DNA of 64,000 bases, taken from Saccharothrix obliqua. GTDB taxonomy: Bacteria; Actinomycetota; Actinomycetes; Mycobacteriales; Pseudonocardiaceae. Of this stretch, positions 1-8,669 are shown piece after piece. Below the pieces are notes generated by a model. That model made no database searches. It saw only the letters and a list, made by a program, of their open reading frames with translations, and had not been told where the DNA came from. Each line of letters starts with the position of its first letter. The first letter of the stretch is position 1. The stretch is from positions 1 through 64,000 of the forward strand of contig NZ_JAHXGQ010000018.1 in NCBI RefSeq assembly GCF_019375475.1, given 5' to 3'. The translations under genes and the position numbers were made by a program.

Positions 1-55
1 ACGCCCGGAAGACGCCCGGAAGACGCCCGGAAGACGCCCGGAAGACGCCCGGAAG
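1..55. repeat. Five perfect 11-bp tandem repeats
   Basis: The unit acgcccggaag occurs five times head to tail with no mismatch, starting at the first base of the window, so the array probably continues upstream. The 11-bp period would shift reading frame in each copy, so it is unlikely to be coding. Confidence 0.95.
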
Positions 56-488
56 CGATCGTCGCGTGAGGACGGTGTGAGCTGACGCGCGGGTGAACTG
101 GACGTAATCCGTCCGGATCGTGGAATTCCGGGCCGTGTTCGCTCTGGGCGGACCAAAGTGTTACCGATCACAGAACGGCCCAACGCGCACCCACCGTTCG
201 GCCTAGTGGATCTCGTCCCCGCACCGTATTCGCAGGTCTGAAACCGTTGGCACGACAGCGGAACGTGAGCGGGACGCGGGCGAACCGGTGGAAGTGCGGT
301 GGTTCGGGCGGCGTGCCGGTGGGTAAATCCGGAGTGACGCGGGTCGCCACGGCCCCGGGAACACTGACTTACGCCCGTGCGTCTGCAAGAGTGGAAGCCA
401 GCGAGCACGACGCACCCGCCAGATGCGGAGTGGTCGCAGCTAGGTGTGAGGGCACCGAACCACGGTGCCGGGACGGAGGGAGATTTCC
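56..488. other. Intergenic stretch, no supported gene
   Basis: I see no convincing gene in these roughly 430 bases. The short open frames have no family resemblance and no good ribosome binding site. The stretch leads into the small zinc-ribbon gene and presumably carries its promoter, but I cannot place -10 and -35 boxes with confidence. Confidence 0.5.
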
Positions 489-668
489 ATGACTACGACG
501 CTCACCCGCCCCGAGTTGACCGCTGCCGACCGCTGCGACCGCTGCGGGGCTGCTGCCCAGGTACGCGCCGTGCTCCCGTCCGGGGGCGAGCTGCTGTTCT
601 GCGGGCACCACGCTCGTGAGCACAGCACGAAGCTGCGTGAACTCGCTGCCGAATTGCAGCAGGGCTGA
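489..668 (+). CDS. Small zinc-ribbon-like protein (DUF7455 type)
   Basis: This is a 59-residue soluble protein with a CxxC pair (C16, C19) and a later C-G-H-H cluster (C38, H40, H41), the layout of a small zinc-binding domain. It resembles the short actinobacterial proteins now grouped as DUF7455, often encoded near sigma-factor or housekeeping genes; their function is not established. The ATG at 489 was chosen because the purine-rich GGAGGGAG lies just upstream; a longer frame from 465 lacks such a site. It stands alone, facing the ROK gene tail to tail. Zinc binding is inferred from residue spacing only. Confidence 0.8.
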   Translation: MTTTLTRPELTAADRCDRCGAAAQVRAVLPSGGELLFCGHHAREHSTKLRELAAELQQG

Positions 669-750
669 ACACGAACGGGCCGCGCACGCGGCCTGTAGCA
701 CCCTAGCCGTCCGGGGCGGAGATCCAGTGGGTCTCCGCCCCCCTGCACGT

Positions 751-1917
751 TCAGACCTCGTCGAGGACCGGTTCGAACGCCAGCTCGGCGGCGCCGATCA
801 GCTTGGCGTCCCGGCCGAGCGGCGAGCGCACCACGCGCGTGCCGCCGACCGCGCGGCTGACCAGGCTCCGGTGCCGCACCACCCGCCGCACCTCGTCCAC
901 CACCTGCTCGGGCAGCGCGGTGAACAGGTCGCCCAGCACCACCAGCTCCGGTCCCAGCACGTTGACCGCGGTCACCAGACCCAGCGCCAGCCACTCGGTG
1001 AACCCGGCCAGGCGGTCCGCCAGCGCCTCCGGTGACGCCGACCGCAGCTCCGCGACGATCGCGCCACGCGGCACGTCCTCGGGCAGCCCCAGGGCCCGGC
1101 ACAACGCCGCCTCGCCGACCTCGGTCTCCCAGCAGCCCCGCGAACCGCAGTAGCAGGGCCGGCCACCGGGTCGGACCACCATGTGGCCCAGCTCCCCCAC
1201 GTACCCGCCGCTGCCGCGCAGCGGGGCGCCGGAGGAGATCACGCCGCCACCCACGCCGACGTCGGCGGAGACGTAGACCACGTCGTCCGAACCACGCGCG
1301 GCGCCCCGGACGTGCTCCGCCAACGCGCCCAGCTCGGCGTCGTTGCCGACCCGGACCGGCGCCTTCAGCACGGCCGACAGCCGGCGGCCCAGGGCCACGT
1401 CCGTCCAGTGCAGGTTCGGCGCTTCGTGGACCAGGCCGTCGGAACGCCGCACCACGCCCGGCACGGACACGCCGACGCCCACCGCCGTCACGTCCAGCTC
1501 GTCGGCCAGCAGCCGCACCGAGTCCGCGATGTGCGTGATCACCTCCGCGGGTTCGCGGGACCGGTGGTGCAGGTTCCACGAGTCGCGGCCGAGGATGTGG
1601 CCGCCGAGCCCGACGAACGCCATCGCCACCTGCTCCACGCGGACGTCCACCGCGACCACCACCGCCGCCTGCGGTTGCGGCAGCACCAGCAGTGACGGGC
1701 GGCCCGCGCCGGAACGCAGCGCGGGCACCCGCTCCGCCACCACGCCGGTTTCGGCGAGGCCGTCCACCAGTGCCTTGATGGTGCTGCGGTTGAGGCCCAG
1801 CTCGGTCGCGAGCGCCGCCCTGGTGGCGGGTCCGGTCACGTGCAGCCGGCGCAGCAGCGCCGTCCGGTTGTGCCTGCGGACCTCGTCCGGCCGGGCGCCC
1901 GCGGTGGGTGTGGTCAC
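751..1917 (-). CDS. ROK family transcriptional regulator, XylR-like
   Basis: This 388-residue protein has an N-terminal winged helix-turn-helix (about residues 15-65) joined to a ROK sugar-kinase-like domain. The ROK zinc signature C-Y-C-G-S-R-G-C is at 255-262, the ExGH motif at 242-245 and a GND sugar-binding motif at 191-193. Proteins of this build act as sugar-responsive repressors. It sits 55 bp downstream of xylH in the same direction, so it is probably the last gene of the xylose operon and controls it in response to xylose or a related sugar. The palindrome at 5458-5472 upstream of xylF is the natural operator candidate. The ligand is inferred from neighbours. Confidence 0.9.
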   Translation of the reverse strand: MTTPTAGARPDEVRRHNRTALLRRLHVTGPATRAALATELGLNRSTIKALVDGLAETGVVAERVPALRSGAGRPSLLVLPQPQAAVVVAVDVRVEQVAMAFVGLGGHILGRDSWNLHHRSREPAEVITHIADSVRLLADELDVTAVGVGVSVPGVVRRSDGLVHEAPNLHWTDVALGRRLSAVLKAPVRVGNDAELGALAEHVRGAARGSDDVVYVSADVGVGGGVISSGAPLRGSGGYVGELGHMVVRPGGRPCYCGSRGCWETEVGEAALCRALGLPEDVPRGAIVAELRSASPEALADRLAGFTEWLALGLVTAVNVLGPELVVLGDLFTALPEQVVDEVRRVVRHRSLVSRAVGGTRVVRSPLGRDAKLIGAAELAFEPVLDEV

Positions 1918-1972
1918 GTCGGCGTCATCACTTCACTGGGTTCGGCGCGGTGTGGTCGCTCGGCGGTTGCCG

Positions 1973-3469
1973 TCAGCGGGCCGCCGCGGCGCGTCGCCGG
2001 GACAACGCGTCGACGCCCGCCGCGAGCAGCAGCACCAGACCGGTCACGATGAACACCACGGCGGCGGGCTGCTTCAGCAGGCCCATGCCGTTGTTGATGG
2101 TCGCGAGCACCGCCGCGCCGATCACCGCGTCCCGCAACCGGCCCTTGCCGCCGAACAACGACGTCCCGCCGATCACCGCCGCGCCGACCGACAGCAGCAA
2201 CGTGTTGCCGCCACCGGCGTTCGGGTCGACCGAACCGACCTTGGACGAGTAGACGATCGCCCCGACCGCCGCCGCGGCGGAGCAGATCACGAACACGCTC
2301 ATCCGGACGCGGGCCACGTCGATGCCCGCCCGGCGGGCCGCCTCCCGGTTGCCGCCCACGGCGTACACGTGCCGGCCGTAGCGGGTGCGCTCCAGCACGA
2401 ACGTGCCGATCACCAGCAGCACGAGGACGATCGGCACCACGTACGGCACACCGGTGATGACCACGACGTCGGAGACGGAGCGGTTGAGCGTCAGCAGGTG
2501 GGTCCCGACCGCGGCGAGCACGACGACCGCGCCGACCTTGGTCAGCACGAGCGGGGTGGGTGGGGCCACCAGACCCTTGCGCAGCCTGGAGAAATGCCTG
2601 CCGAGCACGACGGCAGCATAACCGCCGGCGGCGACCGCGCAGAGCACCCACGACCCGGCCGTGCCGAGGTTCCCGTTGGCGACCCGGAACAACACGTCGT
2701 CGTTCAGGCCCAGCGTGCCGCCCTGGCCGATGAGCTGGAGCACCACACCGCCCCACGCCAGGAACAACGCGAGCGTCACCACGAACGACGGGATGCCGAC
2801 CTTCGCCACCAGGAACCCGGTGACGCACCCGATGGCCGTGCCGACGCAGATCGCCAGCAGCATCTCCACCCACGGGTTCGGCGGCACGCCGATCACCGCG
2901 ATCACCAGCGCCACCAGCGATATCGCGGCTCCCGCCCAGATCCGCATCACGGCCGCCAGCAGCGCGGCCAGCAGCAGGAACGCGCAGAACGCGAGGAAGA
3001 CCCCCTGCCCCATGCCGCCGAGCAGGTTGCCGCCCTTCACCAGGTGCAACGCCATCACGGACGCGGCGACGCCGGACGCCGTGCCCGCGGACAGGTCGAT
3101 CTCGCCCAGCAGCAGGACGAACACCAGCCCCATCGCGATGATCGTGATGCTCGCGCCCTGGGCGAGCAGGTTCGCGATGTTGCCCAGGGTGAGGAAGGTG
3201 TCGGCCAGCGAGCTGAACACGGCGAGCAGCACGACCAGGCCGAGCAGGGCGGGCAGTGGACCCAGGTCGCCGCCGCGCAGGCGGGCCCAGTAGTCGCGCA
3301 CGGCCTCGTCGGTGGAGCGGGACGTGGTGTCGATGCCGAAGTCGGTGATCGCGGCGGGTGGGTCGGTGTAGTGCTGGTCTGAGTCGTGCTGGTCGGTGTG
3401 GTGCTGGTCGGGGTCGAGGGAGGCGGCGGGAGTTGCCGTGGCGGTGGGTGAGGTTTCGTCGTCGGCCAT
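1973..3469 (-). CDS. xylH: Xylose-type sugar ABC transporter permease (XylH)
   Basis: This 498-residue inner-membrane permease belongs to the ribose/xylose (BPD_transp_2) family, with many hydrophobic helices after residue 80 and the conserved GEIDLSAG loop near 200. Its N-terminal 65 residues are polar and rich in His and Asp, with a D-Q-H triplet recurring three times. That cytoplasmic extension is longer than in typical XylH proteins. The ATG at 3469 lies 11 nt after the xylG stop; the open frame extends upstream inside xylG, but that extension is an overlap artefact. It would form the channel for XylF-delivered sugar, powered by XylG. Confidence 0.9.
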   Translation of the reverse strand: MADDETSPTATATPAASLDPDQHHTDQHDSDQHYTDPPAAITDFGIDTTSRSTDEAVRDYWARLRGGDLGPLPALLGLVVLLAVFSSLADTFLTLGNIANLLAQGASITIIAMGLVFVLLLGEIDLSAGTASGVAASVMALHLVKGGNLLGGMGQGVFLAFCAFLLLAALLAAVMRIWAGAAISLVALVIAVIGVPPNPWVEMLLAICVGTAIGCVTGFLVAKVGIPSFVVTLALFLAWGGVVLQLIGQGGTLGLNDDVLFRVANGNLGTAGSWVLCAVAAGGYAAVVLGRHFSRLRKGLVAPPTPLVLTKVGAVVVLAAVGTHLLTLNRSVSDVVVITGVPYVVPIVLVLLVIGTFVLERTRYGRHVYAVGGNREAARRAGIDVARVRMSVFVICSAAAAVGAIVYSSKVGSVDPNAGGGNTLLLSVGAAVIGGTSLFGGKGRLRDAVIGAAVLATINNGMGLLKQPAAVVFIVTGLVLLLAAGVDALSRRRAAAAR

Positions 3470-3480
3470 GCGCTCGGTCC

Positions 3481-4305
3481 TCAGGTGGTGGCGGATTCGG
3501 GGCGGGCGATGCCGAGGTCGCCGGAGCGGCCGGCGGTGATCAGCTCGACCACCTGGCCGTGGGTGACGTCCTTCGTGTGCACCTCGGCCGCCATCCGACC
3601 CAGGTAGAGGCACGCGACGCGGTCCGCGACCGCGAAGACGTCGTTCATGTTGTGGCTGATCAGGACCACGCCGAGGCCCTGCTCGGCGAGCCGGCGCACC
3701 AGGTCGAGCACCTGGCGGGTCTGCGCGACGCCCAACGCCGCGGTCGGCTCGTCCAGCAGCACCACCCGGCTGTTCCACAGCACGGCCTTCGCGATGGCCA
3801 CGGTCTGCCGCTGCCCACCGGACAACGCCGAGACTTTCGTCCGGACGGATTTCACGGTGCGGACCGACAACGACGTCAGGGTCCGGCGGGCGGCCCGCTC
3901 CATGTCCGCCTCGTCGAGCAACCCGTACCGGCCGCGTTCCCGGCCGAGGAACATGTTCTGGACGACGTCGAGGTTGTCGGCCAGCGCGAGGTCCTGGTAG
4001 ACGACCTCGATGCCGAGGTCGGCGGCGTCACGCGGGCCGTGGATGCGCACCGGCCTGCCCGCGAACCGGATCTCGCCGGAGTCGGCCGCGTGGATGCCCG
4101 CGACGCACTTGACCAACGTCGACTTGCCCGCGCCGTTGTCACCCACGAGCGCCGTGACCTCGCCCGCGCGGACGGTGAAGTCGATGTCGTGCAGGACGCG
4201 GACGGGTCCGAAGCTCTTGTTGACGCCACGCAGTTCGAGGATCGGCTCGCTCACCGCCGGGGTGTGCTGCCCCGGTGCCGTTGTGCTCGGGGAGCGCTGC
4301 CTCAT
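3481..4305 (-). CDS. xylG: Sugar ABC transporter ATP-binding protein (XylG-like)
   Basis: This 274-residue ATPase has a Walker A GDNGAGKST, an ABC signature LSGGQRQ, a Walker B VVLLDEP and a switch His in the SHN motif. E. coli XylG is a tandem two-cassette protein of about 510 residues. This one has a single cassette and probably works as a homodimer, as is common in actinobacterial xylose/ribose systems. The start at 4305 overlaps the xylF stop in an ATGA arrangement, indicating translational coupling; a slightly longer frame starting at 4326 lacks that support. It energises XylH. Confidence 0.9.
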   Translation of the reverse strand: MRQRSPSTTAPGQHTPAVSEPILELRGVNKSFGPVRVLHDIDFTVRAGEVTALVGDNGAGKSTLVKCVAGIHAADSGEIRFAGRPVRIHGPRDAADLGIEVVYQDLALADNLDVVQNMFLGRERGRYGLLDEADMERAARRTLTSLSVRTVKSVRTKVSALSGGQRQTVAIAKAVLWNSRVVLLDEPTAALGVAQTRQVLDLVRRLAEQGLGVVLISHNMNDVFAVADRVACLYLGRMAAEVHTKDVTHGQVVELITAGRSGDLGIARPESATT

Positions 4306-5426
4306 TTGATGCCCAACTCCGCGCACGCCGCCGCGGTGTCGGCGACGCAGATGTCCGACGCCTTCACGAACTGGGCGTCCACCACGGACTTGACGTTCTC
4401 CCTGGTGATGAGCTGAGCGGTGAGCAGCACGGACTTCACGTCGCGGTTGCCCTTGGGGTCCTTGGTGACGCCGTTGGCGAGCTTGTCGGCGGCGGCGGTG
4501 TCGCCCCTGGCCAACGCGCCCGCCAGCTTCGCCGCGGCCTCCGCCTCGGCGGCGATCGGCTTGAACACGGTCATGTACTGGTCGCCGCGCAACACCGCCT
4601 GGAGGCCGTCCGGGGTGGCGTCCTGGCCGGTGACCGGGACCTTGCCGGTCAGGCCGTACTTGCGCAGCACGGTGATCACCGCGCCGGCGAGGCCGTCGTT
4701 GGCGGCGACCACGCCGTCCACCTTCTGCCCGTTGCCGGTCAGGATCTGTTCGAAGGTGGTGCCGCCCTTCTGGTTGTCCCAGCCCTCGATGGGCTGCGAC
4801 TGCACGAGCTTCAGCTCACCCGAGGTGTACTTGGGCTTCAGCACGTTCTGCTGGCCGTTGTAGAACAGGGTCGCGTTGTTGTCGGTCGGCGCGCCCTCGA
4901 TCTCGATCACCTCGGCGGGCTTCTTGCCGGGCGCGAGCTTGGCCAGGCCGTCGACCAGGCCCCGCCCCTGGAGTTCGCCGACCTTCACGTTGTCGAACGA
5001 CACGTAGAACTTCGAGCTGCCGCCGAGGTTGAGGCGGTCGTAGTCGATGACCTGGATGCCCTGCGCCTCGGCCTTCCGCGCGACCGACGCGCCGACCTCG
5101 CTGTTCGGCGCGGCGATGAGCAGGACCCGGACCCCGGCGTTGATCATGCCGTCGGCGAGGGTGGCGAACTTCTGCACGTCGCCCTGGGCGTTCTGGATGT
5201 CGGGGTCGAGCCCCTCCGCGCGCAGCGCCTTGTCCAGCAGCGGTTTGTCGAAGCCCTCCCACCGGGCGGAGGTGGCGGTCTCGGGGAGGACGACGCCGAC
5301 CTTCACGCCGTCGCCCGACCCGCCGGGATCGGCGGTGCCGCTGCCCGAGGTGTTGCCGGAGTTGGTGCCGCACGCCGTGACGGCCACGGCCAGGACGGTG
5401 CCGACGGCGAGGCTCCTGCTGCGCAT
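4302..5426 (-). CDS. xylF: D-xylose ABC transporter substrate-binding lipoprotein (XylF)
   Basis: This 374-residue lipoprotein has a signal peptide ending in the lipobox VTAC (lipidated C19), a Gly/Ser linker and a periplasmic-binding-protein fold. The block DYDRLN followed by FYVSFDNVKVGELQ closely matches the equivalent region of E. coli XylF, and TGQDATPDGLQ matches its hinge. D-xylose is therefore the best substrate guess, although related pentoses cannot be excluded. It is the first gene of the operon xylF-xylG-xylH-ROK, preceded by a GGAAGGGG ribosome binding site and the palindrome at 5458-5472. Confidence 0.9.
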   Translation of the reverse strand: MRSRSLAVGTVLAVAVTACGTNSGNTSGSGTADPGGSGDGVKVGVVLPETATSARWEGFDKPLLDKALRAEGLDPDIQNAQGDVQKFATLADGMINAGVRVLLIAAPNSEVGASVARKAEAQGIQVIDYDRLNLGGSSKFYVSFDNVKVGELQGRGLVDGLAKLAPGKKPAEVIEIEGAPTDNNATLFYNGQQNVLKPKYTSGELKLVQSQPIEGWDNQKGGTTFEQILTGNGQKVDGVVAANDGLAGAVITVLRKYGLTGKVPVTGQDATPDGLQAVLRGDQYMTVFKPIAAEAEAAAKLAGALARGDTAAADKLANGVTKDPKGNRDVKSVLLTAQLITRENVKSVVDAQFVKASDICVADTAAACAELGIK

Positions 5427-5457
5427 CCGCCATCCCCTTCCGAACTACGCGGGAAAT

Positions 5458-5472
5458 GTTGTGGCGCACAAC
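5458..5472. promoter_or_regulatory. Perfect palindrome, candidate ROK/XylR operator
   Basis: GTTGTG-GCG-CACAAC is a perfect 6-bp inverted repeat with a 3-bp spacer, 32 bp upstream of the xylF start. ROK-type XylR repressors bind dyads of the same general form (GTTT...AAAC). Assignment to the ROK protein encoded in the operon is inference. Confidence 0.5.
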
Positions 5473-5532
5473 GTATGCCGCGCGATGGGGTGACCGGAAC
5501 CACACTGGATTGATCAAGCCGTCACGTTGGGC

Positions 5533-5546
5533 TTACCGATTGGTAA
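5533..5546. promoter_or_regulatory. Second palindrome upstream of xylF
   Basis: TTACC-gatt-GGTAA is a perfect 5-bp inverted repeat flanked by CACGTT and AACGTG, which also pair. It lies about 107 bp upstream of xylF in an AT-richer patch. It could be an operator for a second regulator or a binding site linked to the end of the convergent-free helicase gene. Confidence 0.35.
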
Positions 5547-5622
5547 CGTGGAGTAATGAGGCGTGGGCTGGAAGGAGCAGCCCGTTACGCCCGAGTGTGT
5601 GTGGGAGTGCAACGAACTGCCT

Positions 5623-7404
5623 TCACCACGAGCGCAGCGTCGCGATCCGTTCCTCGAGCTGTTCGATGCTCGCCATGGCCGTCGGAGGCCCACCGCAGTA
5701 TTCGCGGAGCTGGTTGTGGATCTTGCCGTGCGGCTTCTTGGTGCGGTGGTGGTGCATCGCGACCAGGGTGTTCAGCTCCTTGCGCAACGCCGCCAACCGC
5801 TCCTGCACGCTCACCGGGCGCTCGCGCACCGGCGGCGCGGGGGCGGGCGCGGTCTTCTTGCTCGCCTCGACCAGCTGCTTCTCCTGGCGCTGCCGCAGCA
5901 GCGCGCGGACCTGGTCGGGTTCCAGGAGACCGGGCAGACCCAGGTACTCCTGCTCCTCCTCGCTGCCCGAGAACGCCGCGGTGCCGAACGAGGAGCCGTC
6001 GTAGATCACCTGGTCGAGTTCGGCGGACGCGCCCAACGCGGTGTAGGCGCGCTCCTCCTCCCCCGGCTCGTCCTGGACCTGGTTGGCCTGCGCCAGCAGC
6101 TCGTCGTCCCAGCCGTCCTTCTCGCGGTGCGGCTTGCCCAGCACGTGGTCGCGCTGCTGCTCCAGCTCGCTGGCCAGGCCGAGCAGCACCGGCACGCTGG
6201 GCAGGAACACGCTGGCGGTCTCGCCCTTGGCGCGGGCGCGCACGAACCGGCCGATCGCCTGGGCGAAGAACAGCGGCGTGGAGGAGCTGGTGGCGTACAC
6301 GCCGACCGCGAGCCGCGGCACGTCCACGCCCTCGGAGACCATGCGCACCGCGATCAGCCAGCGCTCGGAGCCCCGCGCGAACTCGGCGATCCGGCCGGAC
6401 GCCTTCGGGTCGTCGGACAGCACCAGCGTCGCGTCGTGCCCGGTGACCCGCTTGAGGATCTCGGCGTACGCCTTCGCCACCGCCTGGTCGGTCGCGATCA
6501 CCAGGCCGCCCGCGTCGGGCATACCGCCCTCGCGGAGCTGCGTGAGCCGCAGGTCCGCCGCCTTCAGCACGGACGGGATCCACTCGCCGGTCGGGTCCAG
6601 CGCCACGCGCCACGCCCGTGCCGTCTGCTCCTGGGTCAGCGGCTCGCCCAGCCGGGCGGAGAACTCCTCGCCCGCGCTGGTCCGCCAGCTCGCCTCGCCC
6701 GAGTACGCCAGGAAGATCACGGGGCGGACGACGCCGTCCTTCAACGCGTCCGAGTAGCCGTAGGAGTGGTCGGCCTTGCTGCGCTGCGCCCCGTCCGGGC
6801 CCGGCTCGTAGGTGATGAACGGGATCGGCGAGTCGTCGCTGCGGAACGGCGTGCCGGTGAGGCTGAGCCGCCGGGTCGCGGGCATGAACGCCTCGCGGAT
6901 CGCGTCACCCCAGGACTTCGCGTCGCCACCGTGGTGGATCTCGTCGAGGAGAACCAGCGTCTTGCGCTGCTCGGTCCGGACCCGGTGCAGCATCGGGTGC
7001 GCCGCGACCTGCGCGTAGGTGAGGGCGACGCCGTGGTAGTCGCGGGACGTGACGGCGTTGGTGTTGCGGAAGTTCGAGTCGATCGCGATCCCGACCGCCG
7101 CCGCCGCTTCCGCCCACTGGTGCTTCAGGTGCTCGGTCGGTGTGACGATCGTGACGGCCTCGACCGTGCGGTCGGCCAGCAGCTCGGCGGCCACCCGCAG
7201 GCCGAACGTCGTCTTGCCCGCGCCCGGCGTGGCGACCGCGAGGAAGTCCTTCGGCTTGGCCGCGAGGTACTTCGTGAGGGCGCGCCGCTGCCATGCGCGG
7301 AGAGGACGGGTCGTGGCGACTTGCGGTTGCGACAACCTCGTTCCCTTCACGACGGCGTGCTGCTGGTGGCGTCCTGCTGGTGACGGCGTGTCCGTGCGGG
7401 ACAT
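5623..7404 (-). CDS. DEAD/DEAH box helicase, superfamily 2
   Basis: This 593-residue protein has a complete SF2 helicase core: motif I TPGAGKTT at 59-66, motif II DEIH at 154-157, motif III in SLTGTPF, and a motif VI-like QAIGRFVRAR. It matches the actinobacterial DEAD/DEAH helicases related to the restriction-type/XPB-like group, which are usually annotated only as ATP-dependent nucleic-acid helicases. The C-terminal 150 residues are charged and probably helical. It stands alone between the xylose operon and a divergently transcribed membrane protein gene. No restriction subunits are nearby, so a restriction role is not supported here. Confidence 0.9.
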   Translation of the reverse strand: MSRTDTPSPAGRHQQHAVVKGTRLSQPQVATTRPLRAWQRRALTKYLAAKPKDFLAVATPGAGKTTFGLRVAAELLADRTVEAVTIVTPTEHLKHQWAEAAAAVGIAIDSNFRNTNAVTSRDYHGVALTYAQVAAHPMLHRVRTEQRKTLVLLDEIHHGGDAKSWGDAIREAFMPATRRLSLTGTPFRSDDSPIPFITYEPGPDGAQRSKADHSYGYSDALKDGVVRPVIFLAYSGEASWRTSAGEEFSARLGEPLTQEQTARAWRVALDPTGEWIPSVLKAADLRLTQLREGGMPDAGGLVIATDQAVAKAYAEILKRVTGHDATLVLSDDPKASGRIAEFARGSERWLIAVRMVSEGVDVPRLAVGVYATSSSTPLFFAQAIGRFVRARAKGETASVFLPSVPVLLGLASELEQQRDHVLGKPHREKDGWDDELLAQANQVQDEPGEEERAYTALGASAELDQVIYDGSSFGTAAFSGSEEEQEYLGLPGLLEPDQVRALLRQRQEKQLVEASKKTAPAPAPPVRERPVSVQERLAALRKELNTLVAMHHHRTKKPHGKIHNQLREYCGGPPTAMASIEQLEERIATLRSW

Positions 7405-7539
7405 GCGAATGCCCTCGTGGTGGGTGACCGGCGAGGGCGAGCGACAGCTTACCCGCTGCGGGATGGCGGGGAGGGCGGGCGTGGAGCGACCCGCACCTTC
7501 ATCGCGTGCCCGATGCCGCGAAAAAGGCGGTCATGCACC

Positions 7540-8622
7540 ATGCTGGACGGCGCGATGGCTTCGCCCAACGACGAGACGGTACGCAGCACGCCCAAGAAGG
7601 GGCCACTGCGCCTGCTGGCGCGCACGCTGTCGAAGGCGTGGGAGGGCAGCATCTTCTCGGAGGCGGCCGAGGCCGCGTTCTGGCAGACGCTCTCCCTGCC
7701 GCCGCTGCTGCTCGGGCTGCTGGGGTCGCTGGGGTACCTCGGCGACTGGCTGGGACCGGACGTCGTGTCGGCCGTCAAGGACCGGATCATCTCGTTCTGC
7801 CGGACGATCTTCAGCCAGGACGTCGTCAACGGCGTGATGGCGCCGACGGTCGACCAGATCCTGACCACCGGCAAGGGCGAGATCGTGTCGGTCGGGTTCC
7901 TGATCTCGTTGTGGGCCGGGTCGTCGGCGATGTCGTCGTTCGTCGACGCGATCACGGCCGCGCACGACCAGTACGGCGTGCGGAACGAGGTGTGGCAGCG
8001 GATCTTCGCGTTGCTGCTGTACATGGCCTCGCTGCTGCTGCTGATCATCGGGCTGCCGGTGCTCGCGCTGGGGCCGGACCTGCTGCTGCTGGTCTTCCCC
8101 ACCGGGTGGCGGCCGACGATCGAGTTCTGGCTGAGCGCGTTCTACTACCCCGGCATCGCGGTGCTGCTCGTGTTGGCGTTGGCGACGTTGTACAAGTTGT
8201 CGCTGCCGAACAAGCTGCCGTGGCACCGGTTGGTGCCCGGTGCGGTGCTCGCGATGGCCGTGTTCGTGTTGTCGTCCATCGGGTTGCGGCTGTACATCCA
8301 GTGGATCACGACGACCGGGTACACCTACGGGGCGCTGGCCACGCCGATCGCGTTCCTGCTGTTCGCGTTCTTCATCGGGTTGGCGATCATCATCGGCGCC
8401 TACTTCAACTCCGCGATGCAGGAGATGTGGCCTGCGCGGATGACCCGCCGACAGCGCCGCCGCTGGCGACGGCTGGAGTTGGAGAGGGCCGCGGAGAGGA
8501 TCCGGTCCGAGGAGGGGCGGCGGGCGTGGGGTGTGGGGCGGGGGCGTGTTGAGTCTGAGACGGAGTCGGAGTCGGAGACCGTGGAGATTCGCTCGGCCGA
8601 AAGCTTGAGAGAAAAAGAGTAA
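7540..8622 (+). CDS. YihY/BrkB-family inner membrane protein
   Basis: This protein of about 360 residues has a hydrophobic core of roughly six transmembrane segments typical of the YihY/BrkB family (once misnamed ribonuclease BN), with the family's conserved polar residues around WAGSSAMSSF and ALATPIAFLLF. The C-terminal 60 residues are highly charged (Arg/Glu repeats) and cytoplasmic. Molecular function is not established for the family. ATG codons at 7513, 7540 and 7555 are all possible; 7540 has the best purine-rich upstream sequence (AAGGCGG). A hairpin at 8638-8654 follows the stop. Confidence 0.82.
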   Translation: MLDGAMASPNDETVRSTPKKGPLRLLARTLSKAWEGSIFSEAAEAAFWQTLSLPPLLLGLLGSLGYLGDWLGPDVVSAVKDRIISFCRTIFSQDVVNGVMAPTVDQILTTGKGEIVSVGFLISLWAGSSAMSSFVDAITAAHDQYGVRNEVWQRIFALLLYMASLLLLIIGLPVLALGPDLLLLVFPTGWRPTIEFWLSAFYYPGIAVLLVLALATLYKLSLPNKLPWHRLVPGAVLAMAVFVLSSIGLRLYIQWITTTGYTYGALATPIAFLLFAFFIGLAIIIGAYFNSAMQEMWPARMTRRQRRRWRRLELERAAERIRSEEGRRAWGVGRGRVESETESESETVEIRSAESLREKE

Positions 8623-8637
8623 AAGCGACGCTCGCCG

Positions 8638-8654
8638 CTTGGCAGGCCGCCAAG
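8638..8654 (+). terminator. Hairpin after the BrkB gene
   Basis: CTTGGC-aggcc-GCCAAG forms a perfect 6-bp stem with a 5-nt loop, 15 bp after the stop codon. There is no clear T run, so terminator function is only probable. Confidence 0.4.
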
Positions 8655-8669
8655 GAGAATGTCAAAGCG

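Noticed and set aside
5563-7383. 606-codon plus-strand open frame opposite the helicase gene
   Set aside because: It mirrors the helicase gene, shows low-complexity Arg/Ala/Leu composition and matches no family. The helicase motifs on the minus strand are clear.
5623-7404. Helicase as part of a defence or restriction system
   Set aside because: There is no nuclease, methylase or specificity gene beside it; neighbours are a sugar transporter and a membrane protein.
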